Shown here piece after piece: positions 40,075 to 48,888 of a stretch of DNA of 64,000 bases. The stretch covers positions 124,001 to 188,000 of the forward strand of contig NZ_QCYG01000007.1 in NCBI RefSeq assembly GCF_003072065.1, read 5' to 3'. The stretch's first letter is position 1. Every line of letters starts with the position of its first letter. The stretch is from Thalassorhabdomicrobium marinisediminis. Its GTDB lineage: Bacteria; Pseudomonadota; Alphaproteobacteria; Rhodobacterales; Rhodobacteraceae. The notes under the pieces were generated by a model. That model was not told the DNA's origin, ran no database searches, and saw nothing but the letters and a program-made list of their open reading frames with translations. A program made the position numbers and the translations under genes.

Positions 40075-40365
40075 TTACAACTCTGCCTTAGGTTGTCTGA
40101 ATTTTTGCAGGGCTGTCGCCTTGAGTGCGGCTTCCCCGTGATCGCGCACGGCCCCTTCCCATTCCGACAACTCGTCATCGGACAACGCATAGCGTGTCTT
40201 GGCTTCCGACCGCGACAGCAGGCCGAAGGCCACGGCGCGCACCACGCAGGCCTTGCGCGAGGCGACCCAGCGCCGGGTGTCCGGCGGCGGCAGGTCCGCA
40301 CGCGTCATCACGGTGCCGTCCGGCAGTTTCACGGACCGTGGCCCGTCGATTTTCTTTAGATACAT
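40075..40365 (-). CDS. sciP: CtrA inhibitor SciP (DUF1153)
   Basis: 96-residue small helix-turn-helix protein that binds CtrA and blocks activation of CtrA-dependent promoters in Caulobacter. The sequence is a typical DUF1153 protein: [39 protein letters not shown] near the N-terminus and [30 protein letters not shown] in the HTH. ATG 40363-40365. It sits directly upstream of ctrA on the same strand, so inhibitor and target are neighbours; the gap contains ctrA's own promoter box. Confidence 0.95.
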   Translation of the reverse strand: MYLKKIDGPRSVKLPDGTVMTRADLPPPDTRRWVASRKACVVRAVAFGLLSRSEAKTRYALSDDELSEWEGAVRDHGEAALKATALQKFRQPKAEL

Positions 40366-40436
40366 GTCTCACATCCCATTTAGTCCACCGCGGTCGGTTA
40401 TCCGCCGTGCGGGCTAACGGTTGGTAAAGCCGCCCC

Positions 40437-40464
40437 TTGAGAGTGATTACACTTTTCCTATATT
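40437..40464 (+). promoter_or_regulatory. sigma-70-like promoter of mnmA
   Basis: TTGAGA (40437-40442), a 16-base spacer and TATATT (40459-40464), with start expected near 40471 and the mnmA ATG at 40504 after AAAGGA. One of the clearest housekeeping promoters in the window. Confidence 0.55.
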
Positions 40465-40503
40465 GCCCCTGTTATCCCCAAGGGATGCTGCAAAGGATGT
40501 GCC

Positions 40504-41643
40504 ATGCCCCTCGACCCTGCGATCAACTCACTTGGTTTTGCCAAGCCCCCGTCCGAGACGCGTGTCGTCGTCGCCATGTCCGGCGGCGTGGACAGCTCTG
40601 TGGTGGCCGCGATGCTGGCGGAAGAAGGCTATGACGTCGTTGGCGTGACCTTGCAGCTTTACGACCACGGCGCAGCGCTGGCGAAAAAGGGCGCCTGCTG
40701 TGCGGGGCGCGACATTCACGACGCCCGCCGCGTGGCCGAAGAGATGGGCTTTCCGCATTACGTGCTCGACTATGAGAACGTGTTCAAGGAAGCGGTGATG
40801 GACGAGTTCGCCGACAGCTATCTGGGCGGTGCGACGCCGGTGCCCTGCATCCGCTGTAACGAGCGTGTGAAGTTCAAGGACCTGCTTGAGACGGCCAAGG
40901 ACCTTGAGGCTGATTGCATGGCGACGGGCCACTACATCCAGCGCATGGAGGGTGCGGCGGGGCCCGAGTTGCATTGCGCGGCGGACCCGAGCAAGGATCA
41001 AAGCTATTTCCTGTTCTCGACCACGCCTGAGCAGCTCGATTATCTGCGGTTTCCGCTGGGGCATCACGCCTCGAAAGAGGAAACCCGCGCGCTCGCGCGG
41101 AAATACGGGCTGGCGCTGGCGGACAAGCCGGACAGTCAGGACATCTGCTTTGTGCCCGACGGCAACTATGCCTCGGTGATCGAGAAGCTGCGCCCCGGTG
41201 CGGCGGAGCCCGGTGATATTGTGGACACCGAAGGCCACGTTCTGGGTCAGCACAACGGGGTCATCCACTACACCATCGGCCAGCGGCGCGGTCTGGGCAT
41301 CGGCGGTCTGGCCGATCCGCTGTACGTGGTGAAGCTGGATGTGGACAAGCGCCACGTGATCGTCGGCCCGAAAGAGATGTTGACCACCCGCACCGTGCCC
41401 GTGCGCGAGATCAACTGGCTTGGCGATGAGGCGTTCGATGCCGTGGCGGAGCGCCATGTGGCGGTGAAGGTGCGCTCGACCAAGCCGCCGGTGCCGGCGA
41501 TCCTGCGGCCCCTGTCGGCAACCACGGCCGAGGTGGAATTGCTCACGCCCGAGGAAGGCGTCTCACCGGGGCAGGCTTGCGTGTTCTACGACACGGACAG
41601 CAGCCGCATCTTCGGCGGCGGCTGGATCTGGCGCGGTTACTGA
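40504..41643 (+). CDS. mnmA: tRNA-specific 2-thiouridylase MnmA
   Basis: Thiolates U34 of tRNA-Lys, Glu and Gln. 379 residues. The PP-loop is [34 protein letters not shown]. It carries [18 protein letters not shown], the catalytic cysteine in [45 protein letters not shown], and the second catalytic cysteine in [13 protein letters not shown]. The beta-barrel C-terminus follows ([12 protein letters not shown]). ATG 40504 follows AAAGGATG. Divergent from sciP, with a clear promoter. Confidence 0.97.
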   Translation: MPLDPAINSLGFAKPPSETRVVVAMSGGVDSSVVAAMLAEEGYDVVGVTLQLYDHGAALAKKGACCAGRDIHDARRVAEEMGFPHYVLDYENVFKEAVMDEFADSYLGGATPVPCIRCNERVKFKDLLETAKDLEADCMATGHYIQRMEGAAGPELHCAADPSKDQSYFLFSTTPEQLDYLRFPLGHHASKEETRALARKYGLALADKPDSQDICFVPDGNYASVIEKLRPGAAEPGDIVDTEGHVLGQHNGVIHYTIGQRRGLGIGGLADPLYVVKLDVDKRHVIVGPKEMLTTRTVPVREINWLGDEAFDAVAERHVAVKVRSTKPPVPAILRPLSATTAEVELLTPEEGVSPGQACVFYDTDSSRIFGGGWIWRGY

Positions 41644-41718
41644 GGCTTTCACGCCGTTCAAGGCAAACGAGCGACGGGCGGGGTCAGAGCGGCCCTGCCC
41701 GCCCTGACCTGCGGGACC

Positions 41719-42804
41719 CTAGCTTGCGCGGCGACGACGCCCGCCGGTGCGGCCTGCGCGGCCGCGCCCTTCTTGCCCCGCTTTGGGGGCTTCGCGGTTC
41801 ATGGTGATCCAGGCCTCGCCGCCGTCGTCGTTGTTGGTGAGGAAGTTGGCGGCGCGCACGGCCTCCATCTCTTTGCCCGCGCGCGGCTTGGTGGAGCCCA
41901 TGCCGAAGATCTGCACGAAAGCCTCATCGTCCATCCCCTCGGGCAGGATGATTCCGGCGGCTTCGACAGCGGCTTTCTTCTCGGCGATTTTCATCGGGCC
42001 GATGGGCACCGCGACCGGGTTCATGATGGCCGAGGTCATGCCCGCCGTGATCGCCATAGGCAAGAAGGCGTTGTTGATCCCGTGGCGGTTGGGCAGGCCG
42101 AAGCTGATGTTGGACGCGCCGCAGGTGGTGTTGACGCCCAATTCCTCGCGCAGGCGGCGGACCAGGGCGAAGACCTGCAATCCGGCGGTGCTCATGGCGC
42201 CGATGGGCATGACCAGCGGGTCAACGACGATGTCATGGGCGGGAATGCCGAAATCCGCGGCCCGCTCAACGATCTTCTTGGCGACGGCAAAGCGCACGTC
42301 CGGGTCTTCGGAAATGCCGGTGTCGTCGTTGGAAATCGCCACCACGGGGACGTTGTATTTCTTCACCAGCGGCAGCACGAGTTCGAGCCGCTCCTCCTCG
42401 CCGGTGACCGAGTTCAATAGCGGGCGGCCCTCGGCGGTGGCAAGGCCGTTTTCCAGCGCGCCGGGGACCGAGCTGTCGATGCACAGCGGCGTATCGCAGA
42501 CCGCCTGCACCCGTTCGACAAGCTGCTTCATCAGCTCGGGCTCAACGAAGTTGTTGTCGGCGTAGCGGGGATCCTCGGCCATCTTGTTGGAAAACACCGC
42601 GCCGGAGTTGATGTCGAGCACATTGGCCCCGGCCATGGTCTGGGCGATGGCGTCGGCCTCGATCCGGCTGAAATCGCCGCGCTCAAGCTCTTCGTTGAGG
42701 ATCTTGCGGCCGGTGGGGTTGATCCGCTCTCCGATGACGCAGAAGGGCTCATCAAAGCCGATGATCGCGGTCTTGGTTCTGGATTCGATAACGGTGCGGG
42801 TCAT
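41719..42804 (-). CDS. methyltetrahydrofolate:corrinoid methyltransferase (MtgA/MtrH-like, pterin-binding)
   Basis: 361-residue cytoplasmic pterin-binding TIM barrel that would pass a methyl group between a corrinoid protein and tetrahydrofolate. FCVIGERINPTGRKIL is the pterin-binding start shared with MetH and AcsE. GANVLDINSGAVF, PLCIDSSVPGALENGL, PLLNSVTGEEERLE, DIVVDPLVMPIGA and TCGASNISFGLPNRHGINNAFL (the conserved Asn-Ile-Ser-Phe-Gly-Leu-Pro) complete the family. The last ~24 residues are a highly basic tail (GRGRAGRTGGRRRRAS). It is third in the operon, 12 bases after the MetF-like gene. The pair suggests methyl groups from demethylation go into the folate pool. Confidence 0.88.
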   Translation of the reverse strand: MTRTVIESRTKTAIIGFDEPFCVIGERINPTGRKILNEELERGDFSRIEADAIAQTMAGANVLDINSGAVFSNKMAEDPRYADNNFVEPELMKQLVERVQAVCDTPLCIDSSVPGALENGLATAEGRPLLNSVTGEEERLELVLPLVKKYNVPVVAISNDDTGISEDPDVRFAVAKKIVERAADFGIPAHDIVVDPLVMPIGAMSTAGLQVFALVRRLREELGVNTTCGASNISFGLPNRHGINNAFLPMAITAGMTSAIMNPVAVPIGPMKIAEKKAAVEAAGIILPEGMDDEAFVQIFGMGSTKPRAGKEMEAVRAANFLTNNDDGGEAWITMNREAPKAGQEGRGRAGRTGGRRRRAS

Positions 42805-42816
42805 GTGGGACTCTCT

Positions 42817-43746
42817 TCAGACGTGTGACGCAGGAACGGCAGAGGCTCCGCCGTGTTCGATGGCCCAATTGGCGTTGGCCGTGATGCCGCCAAGGGGGAA
42901 GAAGTGGACGCGTTCGATGTTGCTGTCCGGGGTCGCGGCCTTGTGGGCGGCCAGCTCGGTCAGCACCTCGGTCGGCTCGAACGGAAGCAACAGCTTGGTC
43001 ACATCCCGCGCGCGCTTTTGCAACACCTTGAGGGACGGACCCACGCCGCAGGCGACGGCGAACTTGATCATGGTCTGCAACTTGGCGGGCCCCGCGATGC
43101 CGATGTGGATCGGCAGGGTGATGCCCGCAGCCTTGAGGCTGTCGGCCCATTCGATGAGGGGGCGGGCTTCGAAGGCGAATTGGGTGGCCAGCGCCATCTG
43201 CGCATCCGTGGTTTCGGAGAATTTCTGCTTCCAGCGCAGGGCCGCATCGACGTTGAGCGTCCCGCCCGAGGGGTCGATGTCGCGGTTGCCTTCGGGGTGA
43301 CCAGCGACGTGCAACCGGGTGAAGCCCGCGCGGTCAAAGGCACCGGTCTCAAGCAGGGCGATGGAGCTGTCGAAATCGCCGTGGGGCTGGGCGACGCCGC
43401 CGGCCAGCAGCAGCGCCTGATCGACGCCCGCCTCGCCCTGATACATGGCGATCCAGTTCTCGAGCGTGGCTTGGTCCTTGATGATGCGGGCGGGGAAATG
43501 CGGCATCACCGGATAGCCGTCGCGGGCCAGATGGGCGGCGGTGGCGACCATGTCCTCGATCGGGGTGCCTTCGATATGGGCGATATAGACGCGGGTGCCG
43601 GTGGGCAGCAGGTCTTTGAAATCGGGAACCTTTTCCGCCGTCCGGGGCATCACCTCGATCGAGTAGCCCTGCAGGAAGGCTTCAAGATAGGGGTTCACCC
43701 CGGCGGGCTGGACGGTGTCCTTCTTGCGGAAATTCAAAAGGGCCAT
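42817..43746 (-). CDS. methylenetetrahydrofolate reductase-family protein
   Basis: 309-residue FAD-dependent TIM-barrel protein interconverting methyl- and methylene-THF. The sequence shows YSIEVMPRTAEKVPDF, RVYIAHIEGTPIEDMVATAAHLARDGYPVMPHFPARII, LLLAGGVAQPHGDF, LHVAGHPEGNRDIDPSGG (the H-P-E-G motif of MetF) and KQKFSETTDAQMALATQFAFE (the E-T-D-A-Q-FAD/NADH region). It diverges from MetH-supporting MetF and belongs to a roseobacter group found beside MtgA. ATG 43744-43746 follows GGGAGG. It would oxidise methyl-THF from the neighbour enzyme. Confidence 0.85.
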   Translation of the reverse strand: MALLNFRKKDTVQPAGVNPYLEAFLQGYSIEVMPRTAEKVPDFKDLLPTGTRVYIAHIEGTPIEDMVATAAHLARDGYPVMPHFPARIIKDQATLENWIAMYQGEAGVDQALLLAGGVAQPHGDFDSSIALLETGAFDRAGFTRLHVAGHPEGNRDIDPSGGTLNVDAALRWKQKFSETTDAQMALATQFAFEARPLIEWADSLKAAGITLPIHIGIAGPAKLQTMIKFAVACGVGPSLKVLQKRARDVTKLLLPFEPTEVLTELAAHKAATPDSNIERVHFFPLGGITANANWAIEHGGASAVPASHV

Positions 43747-43775
43747 GGCGGCCTCCCTCAGGTTGGACAGACCGC

Positions 43776-44072
43776 TCACGCACGGCCGTGGTTGTTGATC
43801 AGGGCAATCAGGCGATCCTTGTCGTAGTCCGCTTCGATCCGGGCGGCTTCGGCTTCTGCGGCTTCGGTATCGCTGCCCTCGACCGTATAGGCGGGGGCCT
43901 TGCGCCACTCAGCGAGGTATTCGTCGGTCTGGGCGGCACCGGATTTCATCGCGGCGCGGTCGATGGCCTGCTCGAAGCGTTCCGAAAGCGGGCGTTTCAC
44001 CCCCCGGCGGCCCTTGCCGACGATGACCTGTGCGGGGATGTCCCGCCAATATACCACAACAACCTCAGCCAT
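43776..44072 (-). CDS. small Virulence_fact-domain protein of the one-carbon operon, unknown function
   Basis: 98-residue cytoplasmic protein, beginning MAEVVVVYWRDIPAQVIVGKG and continuing RRGVKRPLSERFEQAIDRAAMKSGAAQTDEYLAEWRK. It matches the family annotated in databases as a virulence-factor domain, a misleading label for free-living bacteria. The C-terminal third is acidic and probably helical (TEAAEAEAARIEADYDKDRL). It is first in an operon with the MetF-like (29-base gap) and MtgA-like genes, so a role in corrinoid/folate methyl transfer is the best guess. ATG 44070-44072 begins the conserved part; upstream codons are not conserved-looking. Confidence 0.8.
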   Translation of the reverse strand: MAEVVVVYWRDIPAQVIVGKGRRGVKRPLSERFEQAIDRAAMKSGAAQTDEYLAEWRKAPAYTVEGSDTEAAEAEAARIEADYDKDRLIALINNHGRA

Positions 44073-44287
44073 AGCGTTCTGCGCCTCCCATTGCGTTCCT
44101 CGACACCTAAACCGGTGCAGCCATTCAACGAGGCCCATTTTCGACCTTGGGGACGCCTTTGGCGACCCGTAAAGCCCCGCGAGGACCCCCAAAGTCTTCA
44201 CGTTGTTCATGAAGTTCACCACAAGACTTGCGCGACGCCGCCTGCCCGCTTACGTTCAGGACAACACGAAAATTGGAGGGCGTGACC

Positions 44288-45400
44288 ATGGCGCCCAAGC
44301 GTCCCACAGGTGCGGGCGCGTTCCCGATACCGGTTGAGCACACCGTGCCGAAACCGCCCGATCCTGCTGAGCTTTATGCCGCGCTGGATCTGGGCACCAA
44401 CAGTTGCCGCATGCTGATTGCCCAACCCAAGGGCAGCCAGTTTCATGTGGTCGACAGCTTCTCCAAATCCGTCCAGCTTGGGCAGGGTCTGGAGCAGACT
44501 GGAAAGTTGTCCCGCGCCTCGATGGCGCGGACCGTTAATGCTATGCGCGTGTGCCGGCAAAAGCTGCAACGCCACAAGGTGCGCAACATGCGACTGGTGG
44601 CGACCGAGGCCTGCCGCCGCGCGCGCAATTCGGAATATTTCATCAATCAGGTCAAGCGCGAGACCGGGCTGCAACTCGAGATTATCCAGCCCGAGGAAGA
44701 GGCGCGCCTTGCGGTGATTTCCTGTGCGCCGCTGGTCAGCACCAAGACCGAGCAGTTGCTGGTGGTGGACATCGGCGGCGGCTCGACCGAGTTGGTCTGG
44801 ATCGACCTGCGCAACGTGCCCATGCGCGAACGCCCCCGGGCGATCATGCGGCTGCACGCGGGCTTCCGGCAGGACGCGGGCCCCTTTGCCGCCGCCAAGG
44901 TGGTGGACTGGATCTCGGTCCCGCTGGGCGTGGCGACCCTGCGCGATCAATTCGCGGACGTAGAGGATGACAGCGCGCGCTTTGCGCTGATGTCGTGGTT
45001 TTTCGAAGAGAACCTCGAGAAATTCGCCCCCTCGACCGAGGTTCAGGCGCGGGAGAATTTCCAGATCGTCGGCACCTCGGGCACGGTCACCACGGTTGCG
45101 GCCAGCCATCTGGGCCTGCGGCGGTACGACCGGACCAAAGTGGACGGCTTGCGCATGACCACCGACCAGATCGACGCGGTAATTCAGGATTACCTGCGCC
45201 TTGGCGAAGCCGGACGGCGCTCAGATCCGCGGATCGGCAAGGACCGGCAGGCGCTGATCATGTCCGGCGCGGCAATCCTGCAGGCGCTGATGCGGCTCTG
45301 GCCCACGGACCGGCTGTCGGTGGCGGACCGGGGTCTGCGCGAAGGCTTGCTCTATCAGCAGATGTCGGCGCAGGGCGTGCTTGAGGATACGCCCTTTTAG
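44288..45400 (+). CDS. Ppx/GppA phosphatase family protein
   Basis: 370-residue ASKHA-fold enzyme: exopolyphosphatase or pppGpp phosphohydrolase, cytoplasmic. YAALDLGTNSCRMLIAQ is the phosphate-1 motif. VATEACRRARNSEYFI, IIQPEEEARLAVIS, LLVVDIGGGSTELVWID (phosphate-2), QIVGTSGTVTTVAASHLGL and SGAAILQALMRLWPTDRLSVADRGLREGLLYQ follow. The length fits the short alphaproteobacterial form lacking the C-terminal HD-like extension. ATG 44288 follows GGAGGG. Its stop overlaps the convergent aldolase gene by four bases. Confidence 0.92.
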   Translation: MAPKRPTGAGAFPIPVEHTVPKPPDPAELYAALDLGTNSCRMLIAQPKGSQFHVVDSFSKSVQLGQGLEQTGKLSRASMARTVNAMRVCRQKLQRHKVRNMRLVATEACRRARNSEYFINQVKRETGLQLEIIQPEEEARLAVISCAPLVSTKTEQLLVVDIGGGSTELVWIDLRNVPMRERPRAIMRLHAGFRQDAGPFAAAKVVDWISVPLGVATLRDQFADVEDDSARFALMSWFFEENLEKFAPSTEVQARENFQIVGTSGTVTTVAASHLGLRRYDRTKVDGLRMTTDQIDAVIQDYLRLGEAGRRSDPRIGKDRQALIMSGAAILQALMRLWPTDRLSVADRGLREGLLYQQMSAQGVLEDTPF

Positions 45401-46176
45401 GGCGCGTCGTTTTTCGGGGCCTGCGCGGCCAACGCGCGGAAGGCCCGCGCGATCAGAATCGAGTCGCCACCCAGCCCCAGAAACGTCACCCCCTGCGCCA
45501 CTTGCGGGGCGAAGGCGGCTTCATCGAACATGATCGTGCCGATGATCTTGCCCGCCGCCTTGGTGCGCGCATAGACGTGGGCGATCGCCTCTTGAACCGG
45601 GGCCGCGTCCGGGGCGCCGACGAAGCCCATGTCGGCGCTCAGGTCTGCGGGGCCGACGAAGATGCCGTCCACCCCCGGAGTCGCGGCGATGGCGTCGATC
45701 TGGCGCACGGCCTCGGCGCTTTCGACCTGCACGAACAGGCAGATTTCGTCGTTGGCGCTGCTGACGTAGTCGACGATCTCGCCATAGCGCGTTGCGCGCG
45801 ACAGCACCGCCCCCATGCCGCGCACCCCTTGGCCCGGATAGCGCACCGCCGCGGCGACCTGTGCGGCCTGCTCGGCAGTGTTGACCATGGGCACGACGAC
45901 AGTCTGCACCCCGAGGTCAAGCACCTGTTTGAGGACCCAATCCTCACCCACCGGGACGCGCACGACGGGCTGCGCGGGGGTGCCCGCCAGCGCCTGCAGC
46001 TGCGCACGGATGGTGGTGAGCGTGTTGGGCCCGTGTTCGGCGTCGATCAGGCACCAGTCAAAGCCCGACTGTCCGGCGATTTCCGCGACCGTGGCGCTGG
46101 CCTGCGCGAGCCAGAGGCCCGATTGCACCTCACCGCGCAACAGGGCGGCTTTCAGCTGGTTTGTCGGGGCGGGCAT
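45397..46176 (-). CDS. HpaI/HpcH-family class II aldolase
   Basis: 259-residue metal-dependent pyruvate aldolase, cytoplasmic, cleaving 4-hydroxy-2-oxoacids (HpaI family, as in 4-hydroxyphenylacetate breakdown). Motifs: SGLWLAQASATVAEIAGQSGFDWCLIDAEHGPN (with the catalytic His), VVRVPVGEDWVLKQVLDLGVQTVVVPMVNTAEQA, ICLFVQVESAEAVRQIDAI (metal-binding Glu), GVDGIFVGPADLSADMG (metal-binding Asp region). The physiological substrate is unknown. It is the last gene of the lipid A run, 11 bases after lpxB, and convergent with ppx/gppA. Confidence 0.92.
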   Translation of the reverse strand: MPAPTNQLKAALLRGEVQSGLWLAQASATVAEIAGQSGFDWCLIDAEHGPNTLTTIRAQLQALAGTPAQPVVRVPVGEDWVLKQVLDLGVQTVVVPMVNTAEQAAQVAAAVRYPGQGVRGMGAVLSRATRYGEIVDYVSSANDEICLFVQVESAEAVRQIDAIAATPGVDGIFVGPADLSADMGFVGAPDAAPVQEAIAHVYARTKAAGKIIGTIMFDEAAFAPQVAQGVTFLGLGGDSILIARAFRALAAQAPKNDAP

Positions 46177-46187
46177 GGGCGGGCCTT

Positions 46188-47321
46188 TCAGTTGGAGCGC
46201 GGCAGACGGGCGAGCACCGCGCGGGCGGCGCGCAGACCGGGGGCATCGCCCCCCTGCCCCAGCCGGGTCATGGTCAGATCAAGCGCGTCGAGTTGCCGTT
46301 GCGGGTGGGCGGCGACCTCGGCCAGCGCGGGGCCGATGGCCTCGGGGCGGCAGGCGTCGCCGATGAATTCGGGCACCACGCGGGTCTCGCTCACGAGGTT
46401 GACGAGGGTGACGGTGTCGGTGCGCAGCATGCGGCTGATGATCTGCCGCGACATCCAGTTCATGTCGTAGGCCACGACCATGGGCGTGCGCGCGGCGGCG
46501 AGTTCGAGCGAGACCGTGCCCGAGGCGGCAAGCGCCACATCGGCCCGCGCCATGGCCACGAAACGCGCCCGCGCGGCGCTGGCGGCATCAGGGCTGTCCA
46601 GCCCGATCAGCGTGGGCGAGACGGCGGCGAAAAGCGAGGCGACCCGCTCGGCCAGATGCGGCAGCGTCGGGATCACCACCCGGTGCGGCAGGGCCGAGGC
46701 GCGGATCGCGGCGACGAAGGTCTGCGACAGACGCTCGACCTCGGACCGGCGCGACCCGGGCAGGACGACCAGCACCGGACCGGACAGCCCCAGCGCGTCA
46801 AGCTCGGCTTGGGTGGCCGGGGGTTCGGTGGCGATCGGGTGGCCCACGAAATCGCAATCCATGCCGGCGGCTTCCATATAGGGTGGCTCGAACGGGAACA
46901 GCGCCAGCACGTGGTCGATGTGGCGCGCCATTTTCGCAGCCCGCCCCGGACGCCACGCCCAGACCGTGGGGGCCACGTAATGCACCGTGCGCACGGTGCT
47001 GGCCGCCTTGACCAGCCGCGCCACGCGCAGGCAGAAGTCGGGGCTGTCGATGGTAATCAAAACATCCGGCTGCGCGGCGATCACCGCCTGCGCGGTCTGC
47101 CGGATGCGACGTTTCAGGTGGCGGTATTTCGGCAGGATCTCGGCGATCCCCATGAGCGAGAGTTCGTCCATGGCAAACAGGCTGTCGATCCCCTGCGCCT
47201 GCATCAGCGGCCCGCCGACGCCGGCGAAGGTGATGCCCGGCACCTCGTGGCGCAGACCGGCCATCAGCGCGGCGCCCAGCTTGTCGCCCGAAGGCTCGCC
47301 CGCAATCAGGAAGACCTTCAT
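46188..47321 (-). CDS. lpxB: lipid-A-disaccharide synthase
   Basis: Joins UDP-2,3-diacylglucosamine and lipid X to the lipid A disaccharide at the inner membrane (GT19). 377 residues. VFLIAGEPSGDKLGAALMAGL at the start, GVGGPLMQAQGIDSLF, DELSLMGIAEILPKY, PDVLITIDSPDFCLRVAR, HYVAPTVWAWRPGRAAKMARHIDHVLALFPFEPPYMEAAGMDCDFVGHP and VLPGSRRSEVERL are all family signatures. ATG overlaps the lpxI stop. Confidence 0.97.
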   Translation of the reverse strand: MKVFLIAGEPSGDKLGAALMAGLRHEVPGITFAGVGGPLMQAQGIDSLFAMDELSLMGIAEILPKYRHLKRRIRQTAQAVIAAQPDVLITIDSPDFCLRVARLVKAASTVRTVHYVAPTVWAWRPGRAAKMARHIDHVLALFPFEPPYMEAAGMDCDFVGHPIATEPPATQAELDALGLSGPVLVVLPGSRRSEVERLSQTFVAAIRASALPHRVVIPTLPHLAERVASLFAAVSPTLIGLDSPDAASAARARFVAMARADVALAASGTVSLELAAARTPMVVAYDMNWMSRQIISRMLRTDTVTLVNLVSETRVVPEFIGDACRPEAIGPALAEVAAHPQRQLDALDLTMTRLGQGGDAPGLRAARAVLARLPRSN

Positions 47322-48109
47322 GGCGCGGGCCTTTCACGCACCCAGAGGAACAGGCCCCGCGCGGCCATTTCGCGCTCGACCTCGGCGCGGTGCAAGACCA
47401 TGACGCCCTCTGCTTCGATGACGATGCCGCAAAGCCCCGCCGCGTCCGCGCCCAGCACCGTGCGGGGGCCGATCACCGGCAGATCGGCGCGGCGGTCCTG
47501 ATCGGGCTTCGGCCCCTTGAACAGAAAGCCGCCCCGGGCGGTCCCGGGGGTCAGACCCTCAAGCAAAGCGTCGGTTCCGGCGTCTTGCTCGCGAGCAAGA
47601 ACCGCACCGCCGCGGATCACGCAGGCCTGCCCTAGATCGGCCTGTCCCATGGCGCGCAGGGCGGTGTCGCCCAGCCGCACGTCGGCGCGGACGGCCTCGG
47701 GGACATGGCCCACGGAGACGCCGGCGGGGGGCAGAAGGTCCGGCGCGATCTTGTGGGCCGGACGCACGGCGAAGCCCGCGCCCTCGAAAATCGAGATCAC
47801 CGCCCGCAAGGCCCCGTCGTCGCCCGCGCGCAGGGCAGAAAGGATCGTCGGCACAAGAGGCGCGGTCTGCGCGTCGATGGCGGCGGGGTCGATGGCCGGA
47901 CGGCGCACGGCCCCGGCCATGCAGACGGTGCGGACGCCGCGATCTTTGAGCGTGGCAAGCAGGCTGCCCAGATGTTCCAGCCGGAACCGCAGATCGGGCG
48001 TCACGGCAGGCTCGAACCCCTCCAGCGCGCAGACAAGGGGGCGCGCGTCCAGCGCCTCTATCAAGGCGGGGGGCAGATCCCCGGTGCCTGCGATCAGGGC
48101 GAGCGTCAT
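47318..48109 (-). CDS. lpxI: UDP-2,3-diacylglucosamine pyrophosphatase LpxI
   Basis: 263 residues of the DUF1009 family. LpxI, first characterised in Caulobacter, replaces LpxH in alphaproteobacteria and yields lipid X. Features: LALIAGTGDLPPALIEAL at the N-terminus, RFRLEHLGSLLATLKDRGVRTVCMAGAVRRP, GDDGALRAVISIFEGAGFAVRPAHKIAPDLLPP, QACVIRGGAVLAREQDAGTDALL, and VIGPRTVLGADAAGLCGIVIEAEGVMVLHRAE. Overlaps lpxA and lpxB by four bases on each side, so its translation is coupled. Confidence 0.95.
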   Translation of the reverse strand: MTLALIAGTGDLPPALIEALDARPLVCALEGFEPAVTPDLRFRLEHLGSLLATLKDRGVRTVCMAGAVRRPAIDPAAIDAQTAPLVPTILSALRAGDDGALRAVISIFEGAGFAVRPAHKIAPDLLPPAGVSVGHVPEAVRADVRLGDTALRAMGQADLGQACVIRGGAVLAREQDAGTDALLEGLTPGTARGGFLFKGPKPDQDRRADLPVIGPRTVLGADAAGLCGIVIEAEGVMVLHRAEVEREMAARGLFLWVRERPAP

Positions 48110-48885
48110 CGCGGCGTCAGGAAATTGCGGTCGGTGTCGCCCAGAATGAAGGCCATCATCTCGGCGACCTGTTCGCTGTCGGTCTCGTCGCTCATCCGGC
48201 GGGCGCGGTCCATGAAGGACCCCTCTCCGTCTTTCAGGGTCTGGAAGGCCACGCGCAGGGCGGTGATGTCGCTGCGGGCCACGCCGCGTCGCTTCAGCCC
48301 GACAAGGTTGAGGCCGTCCAGCTCACCCCTTGGGCCCTGCACCAGCCCGTAGGGGATCACGTCATTGGTGACCATGGACAGCGCCCCGATGATCGCGCCG
48401 CGGCCGATGCGGACGAACTGGTGGATGCCACAAAGCCCGCCGATGATGACGTCATCCTCGATCACGCAGTGGCCCGCCACGGCGGATTGGTTCACGATGA
48501 TCACACGGTCGCCCACGGTGGCGTCATGGGCCACGTGGCACCCGGCCAGAAAAAAGCCGTCGTCGCCCACGCGGGTGATGCCGCCGCCGCCGGCGGTGCC
48601 GGGGTTCATGGTGACATGTTCGCGGATGCGGTTGCGCTCTCCGATGACAAGCTTCGCTGCCTCGCCCTTGAACTTCACGTCCTGGGGAATCTCGCCGATA
48701 CAACAGAAAGGAAAGACGCAGGTGTCCGCGCCGATCGTCGTGTCGCCGGTGACGACCACGTGGGACTTCAGCTCAACCCGGTCGCCCAGCACGACCTTGG
48801 GGCCGACGATGCAGAACGGCCCGACACTGACATCGGCGCCAAGGCGCGCGCCGTCCTCGATGATCGCGGTGGGGTGGATCGCCAT
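48106..48885 (-). CDS. lpxA: UDP-N-acetylglucosamine acyltransferase
   Basis: First step of lipid A synthesis: 3-O-acylation of UDP-GlcNAc with a hydroxyacyl-ACP. 259 residues with hexapeptide (left-handed beta-helix) repeats from IHPTAIIEDGARLGADVSVGPFCIVGPKVVLGDRVELKSHVVVTGDTTIG onward. GCHVAHDATVGDRVIIVNQSAVAGHCVIEDDVIIGGLCGIHQFVRIGRGAIIGALS contains the catalytic His (HVAHD) and the chain-length region. The C-terminal helix region ends NFLTPR. fabZ is four bases upstream. Confidence 0.97.
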   Translation of the reverse strand: MAIHPTAIIEDGARLGADVSVGPFCIVGPKVVLGDRVELKSHVVVTGDTTIGADTCVFPFCCIGEIPQDVKFKGEAAKLVIGERNRIREHVTMNPGTAGGGGITRVGDDGFFLAGCHVAHDATVGDRVIIVNQSAVAGHCVIEDDVIIGGLCGIHQFVRIGRGAIIGALSMVTNDVIPYGLVQGPRGELDGLNLVGLKRRGVARSDITALRVAFQTLKDGEGSFMDRARRMSDETDSEQVAEMMAFILGDTDRNFLTPR

Positions 48886-48888
48886 GGG

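Noticed and set aside
43776-44222. Longer N-terminal form of the Virulence_fact-domain protein starting at 44222
   Set aside because: The extra 50 codons are not family-like, while MAEVVVVYWRD at 44072 is the usual start.
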